NCBI RefSeq assembly: GCF_020010905.1
Contig: NZ_JAGJBY010000002.1
Coordinates: 930,001 to 994,000 of the forward strand
DNA length: 64,000 nucleotides
From: Streptomyces acidiscabies
GTDB taxonomy: Bacteria > Actinomycetota > Actinomycetes > Streptomycetales > Streptomycetaceae
Direction of reading: 5' to 3'
The translations under genes were made by a program, and so were the position numbers. The notes below the pieces were generated by a model. The model did not search any database, had not been told where the DNA came from, and was given only the letters and a program-made list of their open reading frames with translations. Shown here one piece after another: positions 1 through 6,925 of this stretch. The first letter of the stretch is position 1. Every line of letters begins with the position of its first letter.

Positions 1-233
1 TCCTCGGCGGCGCGCGGGCGACCGGCACGCGCGCGGGGGCCGTCGCTCCCGCCGCCGGGTGGATGATCGCCGTCGTGCTGTTGACGGCCGGGCGTCCCGA
101 GGGCGACTTCCTGTTCGCGGCGGGCGGCGGCTCGTACCTCTTCCTGCTCGGCGGCATGGCAACGGCTGTGATCTGCGCCACCCTTGGCGCCGGGAGGCAA
201 CCGATCGGCCCCGACGCCCGACTTGGGAAGTGA
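1..233 (+). CDS. C-terminal end of a small integral membrane protein (DUF6113-like), partial
   Basis: Reading from base 3, an open frame runs to a TGA at 231-233, giving the last 76 residues of a protein that starts before the window. It contains two hydrophobic stretches, one around GWMIAVVLLTAG and one around SYLFLLGGMATAVICATLG, then a short polar tail. This looks like the end of the DUF6113 family of small actinobacterial membrane proteins. The family call is from memory of similar sequences and is tentative. No function can be given. Confidence 0.55.
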   Translation, partial: LGGARATGTRAGAVAPAAGWMIAVVLLTAGRPEGDFLFAAGGGSYLFLLGGMATAVICATLGAGRQPIGPDARLGK

Positions 234-388
234 CGTACCACTTCGCCGTGGCATGAGCGTGCGTATCCCGTGTGGGTTTCCCCGGCGCTCGTGGGATCGG
301 TGGCGGAAGTGGCCAGTATGGTGGTGCGCGCCGCCGAGCTGCCCGTGAGGTCGTGGCGGGCGGCGGAGCCAACCTGGAGAAGCCTGCC

Positions 389-2482
389 TTGAGTCGTGAA
401 ACTGACACTCCGTCCTCCGGGCCCACCAACGGGCGCGGGGGAGCCGCGTACCCGTCGGGTACACCGCCGTACGGGACGCCGATGGTGTCCGACGGCGGTG
501 CGGACGCGGGCCGTTCGGCTGCCCAGCCGGAGGAACGCAAGACCGAGACCACGGTGACGACCCGGATCCGCATCAACATCCCCGGATCCCGGCCCATTCC
601 GCCGGTCGTCGTGCGCAAGCCCGTCGGCGAGGGAGAGGGCGACGAGCCGGCCGCCGAGCCGCAGCCGTCCGTCCCCGCGCAGGCCACCGAGGCGCCCGCG
701 CCCGAGGCCGCCGCCGAGAAGAACGACTGGTTCGCGCCGCGCCGATCCTCGGGCCCGAAGACCAACGGCGCGGGGATGCCCGGCGCTTCGTCCGGTACGA
801 ACGGCGGACAGCCGTCCGCCCCGGGTACCGCTCCCGGTACGGCGGGTGCACGACCGGCGGGAGGCGCCATAGGCGGCGCCCGCCCCGGCGGCGTGGTCGG
901 CTCGATGTCCGCCCCCGGCAAGCGCCCCGGCGGCACCAACGGTTCCGGTCTGCCCGGCGGCGCCACCGGCGGCCCCGTCGCGCCCGGCCACGGCGGCGGC
1001 ACCGGCTCCTTCGACGTGACCGAGGTCCTCGCGGCGACCACCCCGCGCGCGAGCGCGCCGGAGCCCACCCGCGACGACCTGCCGTACTTCGCGGAGCCCG
1101 AGAGCAGCACGACGGCCCAGCACGACTTCTCCGACCAGCACAACTTCTCCGCCCCGAACGGCGGTTACCCGGACCCGAACGCGCCCACGGGACCCACCGC
1201 GGGCCCGGTGACCGGCGGTGCGGCCGTCCCCCAGGCGGGACTTGGCGCCCCCGGCACGGCTCCCGGACCCGGCGGCCCCGGCCTGATGAACGGCCTGGCC
1301 ACGCCCGGCGCTCCCGGCACCGGGCGGCTCCCCGGCGGCGGACTGAGCGACGACACGGCGATCCTGACGCCGCAGAAGCTCGTCCCGAACCCGGGTCCGA
1401 ACGGCTTCCGGCCCGGCGGCCCCGGCCCCGAGGGACCCTCCGGGCAGACGCTGACCAGCGGCATCCCGGTCGTCCCCCCGGCCGGCCAGAGCGCCCCGCC
1501 GAAGCAGACGGCGCCCGCGAAGGGCAAGAAGCAGAAGAAGGGCCGCAGCAAGCTGCCCCTGCTCGCCGGCCTGGTCGTCGTCGCGGGCGCGGGCGTGTAC
1601 GGCGCGGGCCTGCTGCTGAACCACTCCGACGTCCCCAAGGGCACCACCGTCCTCGGCGTCGACATCGGCGGCTCCACGCGCGACCAGGCCGTCCAGAAGC
1701 TCGACGACGCCTTCGGCACGCGCGCGCTGAACACCAAGCTCCAGCTCAAGGTCGGCGACAAGCAGGTCACGCTCCACCCCGACCAGGCGGGCCTCCAGTT
1801 CGACATCCCGGCGACCGTCGACTCCGTCGCCAAGAGCGACTACAACCCGGTCTCCGTGGTCGGCGCGCTCTTCGGACAGCAGCGGGTCGTCGAGCCCGAC
1901 ATGCCGGTCGACGAGGAGAAGCTCCAGGCGGCCCTGGAGAGCGCCTCCGGCGGCTCGGCAGGCTCCTCGGACGGCACGATCACGTTCGAGGACGGCAAGG
2001 CCGTCGCCGTCTACGGCAAGCCCGGCCAGGGCATCGACGCCGCCAAGGCGCTGCCCGCCGTCGAGGAGGCCTACCGCAAGCAGGTCGAGACCGGCGCCGC
2101 GGCCCCGGTCACCGTCCCGACGACGACCAAGCAGCCGACGGTCTCCAACGCCGAGGTCGACCGGATGATGAAGGAGTTCGCCGAGCCGGCGATGTCGGAG
2201 CGGGTCACCATCCAGGCGCCGAACGGGAAGGGCCTCCAGTTCGGCTCGAAGTCCCTGCCCAAGATCATCAGCTTCAAGGCGGTCGACGGGAAGCTCGTCG
2301 ACACGTACAACCTCGAAGCGCTCCAGGAGATCTACGGCTCGACCTTCGCCGGGGTCAAGGTCACCACGGCCACCGGCAAGCGCGACGTCCTGCCGCAGGA
2401 CGTGGTCAACGCCCTGCGCAAGGCCCTGGTCGGCAAGACGACCGCGGAGCGCACCGTGACCATCGAGACCGACCCGAGCTGA
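389..2482 (+). CDS. Large proline/glycine-rich membrane-anchored protein with peptidoglycan-binding-like extracellular region
   Basis: A 697-residue protein. I chose the TTG at 389 because GGAG lies at 376-379 at good spacing; an in-frame GTG at 272 would add 39 residues with no visible RBS. Residues 1 to about 385 are low-complexity, Pro/Gly/Ala-rich and probably disordered and cytoplasmic. A basic stretch (KGKKQKKGRSK) leads into one membrane helix near 389-409. The outer part (about 415-697) begins with a GVDIGGSTRDQAVQKL segment typical of the PG_binding_4 domain found with VanW-type proteins, and has a second weaker copy-like stretch (VYGKPGQGIDAAKA). The likely role is attachment to or remodelling of peptidoglycan, by inference from the domain only. 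Confidence 0.85.
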   Translation: MSRETDTPSSGPTNGRGGAAYPSGTPPYGTPMVSDGGADAGRSAAQPEERKTETTVTTRIRINIPGSRPIPPVVVRKPVGEGEGDEPAAEPQPSVPAQATEAPAPEAAAEKNDWFAPRRSSGPKTNGAGMPGASSGTNGGQPSAPGTAPGTAGARPAGGAIGGARPGGVVGSMSAPGKRPGGTNGSGLPGGATGGPVAPGHGGGTGSFDVTEVLAATTPRASAPEPTRDDLPYFAEPESSTTAQHDFSDQHNFSAPNGGYPDPNAPTGPTAGPVTGGAAVPQAGLGAPGTAPGPGGPGLMNGLATPGAPGTGRLPGGGLSDDTAILTPQKLVPNPGPNGFRPGGPGPEGPSGQTLTSGIPVVPPAGQSAPPKQTAPAKGKKQKKGRSKLPLLAGLVVVAGAGVYGAGLLLNHSDVPKGTTVLGVDIGGSTRDQAVQKLDDAFGTRALNTKLQLKVGDKQVTLHPDQAGLQFDIPATVDSVAKSDYNPVSVVGALFGQQRVVEPDMPVDEEKLQAALESASGGSAGSSDGTITFEDGKAVAVYGKPGQGIDAAKALPAVEEAYRKQVETGAAAPVTVPTTTKQPTVSNAEVDRMMKEFAEPAMSERVTIQAPNGKGLQFGSKSLPKIISFKAVDGKLVDTYNLEALQEIYGSTFAGVKVTTATGKRDVLPQDVVNALRKALVGKTTAERTVTIETDPS

Positions 2483-2506
2483 CCTGCGAGGACATTCGTA
2501 CCGGGG

Positions 2507-2532
2507 TGCCGCATGACAGAAGTCATGCGGCA
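2507..2532. promoter_or_regulatory. Perfect 11-bp inverted repeat upstream of the ABC/two-component operon
   Basis: The arms TGCCGCATGAC (2507-2517) and GTCATGCGGCA (2522-2532) are perfectly complementary with a 4-base spacer. The element lies 24 bases after the previous stop and 53 bases before the ABC ATPase start. It has no T tract, and it sits where an autoregulating DesR/LiaR-type response regulator could bind. It could instead act as a terminator for the upstream gene. Confidence 0.6.
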
Positions 2533-2585
2533 TTCCGTACGTCCGACACTGTGCGTGACGAGGTCCGCGAAGCGACCATGGACGC

Positions 2586-3494
2586 ATGACAACGACAGCT
2601 TCGGTGGTCGCGTTCGACCAGGTCAGCAAGGCGTACGGCGAGGTCCGCGCCGTCGACGGACTGACTCTGGACCTGCGCCCGGGGGAGACCGTGGCGCTGC
2701 TCGGGCCCAACGGCGCGGGGAAGTCCACCACACTCGACCTCCTGCTCGGCCTGAAGACCCCGGACAGCGGCAGCGTCCGCCTGTTCGGTACGACGCCGCG
2801 TGAGGCGATCGTCGCCGGGAAGGTCGGCGCGATGCTCCAGAGCGGCGGCCTGATGGACGAGGTGACGGTCGCCGAACTCGTCCGCCTCGCCTGCGACCTG
2901 CACCCCCGGCCCTACCGCCCGGCCGACGTGATGGCCCGCGCGGGCATCACCGCCATCGCCGACCGCAAGGTGAACAAGCTCTCCGGCGGCCAGGCCCAGC
3001 GCGTCCGCTTCGCCTTCGCCACGGCCGGCGACAGCGACCTGATCGTCCTGGACGAACCGACGACCGGGATGGACGTCACGACCCGCCAGGGCTTCTGGGC
3101 GACCATGCGCGAACAGGCCGACCAGGGCCGTACGGTCCTGTTCGCCACGCACTACCTGGAGGAGGCGGACGCGATCGCCGACCGCGTCCTGGTCCTGCAC
3201 CGGGGCCGCCTCCTCGCCGACGGCACGGCCGCCGAGATCAAGGCCAAGGCGGGCGCCCGCCGCATCTCCTTCGACCTTGAGGGCGAGATCCCGCAGACCC
3301 TGCGCGACCTGCCCTTCCTCACCGCGCTGGACGTTTCGGGCCGCACGGTCCGCATCCAGTCCACCGACGCCGACGCGACCGTCCACGCCCTGTACGGCAC
3401 CGGCCTCTACCCCAGGAACCTCGAAGTCACCGGCCTCGGCCTGGAGCAGGCGTTCGTGGCGATCACCGAAGCCGAGGAGGCTCGCACCCGATGA
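2586..3494 (+). CDS. ABC transporter ATP-binding protein (DrrA-like exporter ATPase)
   Basis: A 302-residue ATPase of an ABC-2 type exporter. Walker A is GPNGAGKST near residues 39-47, the signature LSGGQAQR near 131, and Walker B LIVLDEPTTG near 152, followed by a switch histidine in FATHYLEEADAIADR. The C-terminal about 70 residues look like the extra domain of daunorubicin-resistance-type ATPases. It is the first gene of a four-gene operon; its TGA overlaps the permease ATG by four bases (3491-3494), so the two are translationally coupled. The RBS before the ATG at 2586 is weak. The exported substrate is not evident. Confidence 0.93.
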   Translation: MTTTASVVAFDQVSKAYGEVRAVDGLTLDLRPGETVALLGPNGAGKSTTLDLLLGLKTPDSGSVRLFGTTPREAIVAGKVGAMLQSGGLMDEVTVAELVRLACDLHPRPYRPADVMARAGITAIADRKVNKLSGGQAQRVRFAFATAGDSDLIVLDEPTTGMDVTTRQGFWATMREQADQGRTVLFATHYLEEADAIADRVLVLHRGRLLADGTAAEIKAKAGARRISFDLEGEIPQTLRDLPFLTALDVSGRTVRIQSTDADATVHALYGTGLYPRNLEVTGLGLEQAFVAITEAEEARTR

Positions 3495-4231
3495 ACAGTC
3501 TGATCCGGCTCGAACTGTCCCGCGCCCTGCGCAACCGCAAGTTCCTGTTCTTCTCGGTGATCTACCCCGCCGCCCTGTTCCTCCTGATCGCGGGCAGCGC
3601 GAACACCAAGGACAAGGTCGACGGCACGGGCCTCACCCTCCCGACCTACATGATGGTCTCCATGGCCTCCTTCGGCGCCCTCACCGCCGCCCTCACCGGC
3701 AACAGCGAGCGCATCGCCAAGGAGCGCGAGAACGGCTGGACACGGCAGCTGAGACTGACCACGCTCCCCGGCCGGGGCTACGTCCTCGCGAAGACCGCCA
3801 GCGCGGCCGTCGTGAGCCTCCCGTCGATCGTCGTCGTGTTCGCCGTCGCCGCCCTCGTCAAGGACGTACGGCTGGACGCCTGGCAGTGGATCGTCCTCAC
3901 CGCCGCGATCTGGGCGGGCAGCCTCGTCTTCGCCGCGCTCGGCGTCGCCCTCGGCTATGTGGCGACCGGCGACGCGGTCCGCCCGATCACGATGATCACC
4001 TACTTCGGCCTGTCCATCCTGGGCGGGCTGTGGATGCCGACGACGACGTTCCCCGGCTGGCTCCAGGACGTCTCGAAGTGGGTCCCCACCCATGCGTACG
4101 CCGCGCTCGGCCGGGCCATCGAACAGAGCGAGATGCCGCACGCGACGGACGTCGCCGTCCTCGCCGTGTTCTTCGTCCTCTTCACGGGCGGCGCGGCGTG
4201 GCTGTACCGGAAGGACACGCTGAAGGCGTGA
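3491..4231 (+). CDS. ABC-2 type exporter permease
   Basis: A 246-residue membrane protein with about six hydrophobic segments, starting MNSLIRLELSRALRNRKF, the usual cytoplasmic lead-in of ABC-2 permeases. It pairs with the preceding ATPase. It overlaps genes on both sides by four bases (ATGA at 3491, GTGA at 4228), which fixes both starts. A kinase and response regulator follow directly, suggesting the exporter is induced by what the kinase senses, for example membrane or cell-envelope disturbance. Confidence 0.92.
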   Translation: MNSLIRLELSRALRNRKFLFFSVIYPAALFLLIAGSANTKDKVDGTGLTLPTYMMVSMASFGALTAALTGNSERIAKERENGWTRQLRLTTLPGRGYVLAKTASAAVVSLPSIVVVFAVAALVKDVRLDAWQWIVLTAAIWAGSLVFAALGVALGYVATGDAVRPITMITYFGLSILGGLWMPTTTFPGWLQDVSKWVPTHAYAALGRAIEQSEMPHATDVAVLAVFFVLFTGGAAWLYRKDTLKA

Positions 4232-5412
4232 ACACCGTGAGCGCGACGAACGACGGCACCGAGCGGCCCCAGCTGATCCCGCTCGGCCAGCCGATGGCGG
4301 GCAGGCGCGACCTGTGGCGGCGCAAGGTGCTGTGGATCGGCATCTGGCTGGTCTTCCTCAGCTCCCCGGTCCACGACCTGCTGACCGGCGACCACACCAC
4401 CGCCGGCACGGCCGGCGGCTGGCTCGGACTCGGCGCGTTCGTCGCCGTCTACCTCTCCCTGCTGTTCCGCAACATGGGCGAGGCACCTTGGCCGACGGTC
4501 CGGGTCGCCTCCCTGATCGGCTTCCTCGCCGTCCTCGCGACCGTCCTCGCCCTCACCCTCGGCTCCGCCTGGCTCGGCCTGTACTGCTACGTCTCCGTGT
4601 CCTGCGGCATCGCCCTCCCGCTGCGCGCCGCGTACTGGGCGGTGCCCGGCACGGGCGCGCTGATGATGCTGGTCGGCCTGCGCGCGGGGCTCTCCGACGC
4701 CGGGGACCTGCTGATCCTCGTCCTGCTCATCGGGTTCGCGATGACCGGCGTGAGCCAGCTCGTGCGGACCACCATCGAACTGCGCCGGGCCCGCGCGACG
4801 GTCGCCCACCTCGCCGCCAACGAGGAACGCCTGCGCCTGGCAAGGGACTTGCACGACCTGCTCGGTCACTCCCTCTCCCTGATCACCCTCAAGAGCGAGC
4901 TGGCCGGGCGGATGCTCCCCGGCCACCCCGACAAGGCCGCCGCGCAGGTCGCCGACATCGAGCAGGTCAGCCGGCAGGCCCTCGTCGACGTCCGGGAGGC
5001 CGTCACCGGCTACCGCAGGCCCCGGCTCGCCGCGGAACTCGCGGGCACGCAGGTCGCGTTGACGGCCGCCGGGGTGGAGGTGCGGCTCCCGGTCGACGTT
5101 CCGCTCGACGGGGTGTCCGAGGACAGCGAGTCCGCGCTCGCGTGGGCGCTGCGCGAGGCGATCACCAACGTCGTCCGGCACAGCGGGGCGAGCCGGTGCG
5201 GCGTCGACCTCGTCCGGCGTCAGACCCTCGACGGGCCCCTCCTCGAACTCGTCGTCGAGGACAACGGCTCCGGCGGCTCGCCGGGCACGCCCGGCAACGG
5301 GCTGACGGGGCTCACCGAACGCCTGGAGAAAGCGGGCGGCACGCTGGAGACGACCGGCACGAAACACGGCTTCCGGCTCGTCGCCCGCGTCCCCGTAGGA
5401 TCCGCCCCATGA
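4228..5412 (+). CDS. Sensor histidine kinase, DesK/NarL-type (HisKA_3)
   Basis: A 394-residue sensor kinase starting at the GTG that overlaps the permease stop; a GTG at 4237 is an alternative. Residues about 30-175 carry several membrane helices and no large extracellular loop, as in DesK-like kinases that sense the membrane itself. The dimerisation/phosphoacceptor segment RLARDLHDLLGHSLS near 202-216 holds the histidine in the HDLLGH motif. The ATPase domain has an N-box (REAITNVVRHSG, about 309) and a G-box (DNGSGGS, about 345). Its TGA overlaps the next ATG. Confidence 0.93.
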   Translation: MNTVSATNDGTERPQLIPLGQPMAGRRDLWRRKVLWIGIWLVFLSSPVHDLLTGDHTTAGTAGGWLGLGAFVAVYLSLLFRNMGEAPWPTVRVASLIGFLAVLATVLALTLGSAWLGLYCYVSVSCGIALPLRAAYWAVPGTGALMMLVGLRAGLSDAGDLLILVLLIGFAMTGVSQLVRTTIELRRARATVAHLAANEERLRLARDLHDLLGHSLSLITLKSELAGRMLPGHPDKAAAQVADIEQVSRQALVDVREAVTGYRRPRLAAELAGTQVALTAAGVEVRLPVDVPLDGVSEDSESALAWALREAITNVVRHSGASRCGVDLVRRQTLDGPLLELVVEDNGSGGSPGTPGNGLTGLTERLEKAGGTLETTGTKHGFRLVARVPVGSAP

Positions 5413-6026
5413 CCCGCACGATCAAGGTTCTCCTCGCCGAGGACCAGTCGATGGTCCGTGAGGCCCTCGCCGCGCTCCTCGGCCTGGAGGACGACATCGA
5501 GGTGATCGCCCAGGCGGCACGCGGCGACGAGGTTCTGCCGACCGCCCGCGCGCATCCCGGCCTCGACGTCGCCCTCCTCGACATCGAGATGCCGGGCGCG
5601 ACGGGGATCGAGGCGGCGGCGCAACTGCGGGGCGAGTTCCCGGGTTTGAAGCTGGTGATCCTCACGACCTTCGGCCGCCCCGGCTATTTGCGCAGCGCGA
5701 TGGAGGCGGGGGCGGACGCGTTCCTGGTCAAGGACGCCCCCGCGGCGCAGCTCGCGCAGGCGATCCGCAAGGTCCTCGCGGGCGAGCGGGTCATCGACCC
5801 GACGCTGGCGGCGGCGGCGTTGGCCGATGGCGCGAACCCTCTCACCGACCGCGAACGCGAGGTGCTTCGCGCGGCGGCCGAGGGCGGGACGAACGCGGAA
5901 CTCGCTACGGAGTTGCGGTTGTCGCAGGGGACTGTCCGCAATTACCTCTCGATGGCGATCCAGAAACTGGCGGCGAGGAATCGGGTGGAGGCGGTGCGGA
6001 TAGCTCGGGAGAAGGGGTGGTTGTAG
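5409..6026 (+). CDS. Response regulator, NarL/LuxR family (DesR-like)
   Basis: A 205-residue DNA-binding regulator. The receiver domain has acidic residues E11-D12, the phosphorylation site D58 in LLDIEMPG, and a lysine in FLVKDAP. A LuxR-type helix-turn-helix spans about 144-195 (LTDREREVL, then SQGTVRNYLSMAIQKL). It starts inside the kinase stop codon, so kinase and regulator are coupled. The obvious candidate target is its own operon through the inverted repeat at 2507-2532, an inference from position. Confidence 0.94.
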   Translation: MTRTIKVLLAEDQSMVREALAALLGLEDDIEVIAQAARGDEVLPTARAHPGLDVALLDIEMPGATGIEAAAQLRGEFPGLKLVILTTFGRPGYLRSAMEAGADAFLVKDAPAAQLAQAIRKVLAGERVIDPTLAAAALADGANPLTDREREVLRAAAEGGTNAELATELRLSQGTVRNYLSMAIQKLAARNRVEAVRIAREKGWL

Positions 6027-6426
6027 GGGAGGGGGATGTGGGGTGGGTTCGGGGGTGGCTTCCCTGCGGGCGCGGGCGGATGGGGTGGGTGCCGGGCGGC
6101 GGCTGAGGTGAGAGGGCGGGGCCTCTGGCGTGTGTGGTGGGACGTGGGGTGGGTGCTGGGCATGGCTGGGGTGAGGGTTTGGGCCGGTGTGCGCGGCTGG
6201 GGGAGGGGTGGGTGCCAGGTGGCGGCTTGGGTGAGGGGGCGGGTCCATGTACGCGACCAGACGCGGGGTGGGTGCAAGGAACCAGGGGCGGCGTTCGGGT
6301 GTGGGGCCCGTTCGTGTCCAGCGCCAGGGGGACGGCCGGGTGCGGAGTTAGGGACGCGGCCGGGAGTCGGGGCCGGGAGTGACTCCCTGGCCCCGACTCC
6401 TCCGTCCCGGCTTCCGGCGTGTACCC
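6027..6426. repeat. G-rich intergenic tract with degenerate ~60-bp tandem repeats
   Basis: This 400-base gap holds no convincing gene. The plus strand is strongly G-rich. The 10-mer GGGGTGGGTG recurs at 6082, 6146, 6205 and 6265, with a near copy at 6040, so spacings are about 42, 64, 59 and 60. Following sequence is also similar between copies (for example GCTGAGGTGAG, GGCTGGGGTGAGGG, GGCTTGGGTGAGGG). Runs of three or four G occur throughout, so G-quadruplex formation is plausible. The tract separates the + strand two-component operon from the convergent - strand pair, where a terminator would be expected; I see no clean hairpin. Confidence 0.7.
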
Positions 6427-6918
6427 CTACACGATGCCGTTCCGTGCCGCCCTGTCCGGCAGTTCCTTCGCCAGTGCCGGGGTCAGGCCCAGCGCCAAGA
6501 ACGTCACCGGGGGCCTGCCGTTGCGGGAGAGCACGAAGCGGTTGAACGTCGCGCCGGCCGCGAAACCGGCGGATCTGTTCAGCGTGGTCACGTCGCTCCA
6601 GGCGACCGCGTCGCGTACGCCGCCGAGGAGGTTCGTGATGACCAGGCCGCCGGTGTAGAGGTAGCACCGGCTGAGACCGAACCGGGCCGACAGCAGGCGC
6701 CAGGCCAGCCGGAGGCCGTACGCGACGAGGACGACGGCCAGAGTGACGGTGGTCTTGAAGAGCGCGTTCGGCGGCTTGTTGACGACCTGTAGGACGACGA
6801 TCAGTGCGGCGAGGGCCAGGCCCAGCCGGCGGAACATCTGGAGGACCGCGCCGATCGGCCCGGCGACGGGGTGGTTCCCGCAGTGCCGGCCGAGGCCGAG
6901 ATCGATGGGCTGGCGCAT
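6427..6918 (-). CDS. Small membrane protein with PH-like C-terminal region
   Basis: A 163-residue protein starting at the ATG at 6918-6916. AGGTGA, which includes the TGA of the upstream peptidase, is a good RBS eight bases before it, so the pair forms an operon. Two hydrophobic segments lie near residues 28-47 and 57-75. The C-terminal half (YLYTGGLVITN, DAVAWSDVTTLNR) resembles bacterial PH-like domains that follow a membrane hairpin. I do not recognise a specific family. Confidence 0.7.
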   Translation of the reverse strand: MRQPIDLGLGRHCGNHPVAGPIGAVLQMFRRLGLALAALIVVLQVVNKPPNALFKTTVTLAVVLVAYGLRLAWRLLSARFGLSRCYLYTGGLVITNLLGGVRDAVAWSDVTTLNRSAGFAAGATFNRFVLSRNGRPPVTFLALGLTPALAKELPDRAARNGIV

Positions 6919-6925
6919 GGTCACG

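Noticed and set aside
4314..6026. A 570-codon form of the response regulator
   Set aside because: The extra 365 codons lie in another frame of the histidine kinase gene and are Arg-rich nonsense; the ATG at 5409 overlaps the kinase stop.
6040..6274. CRISPR array
   Set aside because: The repeats are degenerate, differ in spacing, have related rather than unique spacers, and there are no cas genes.
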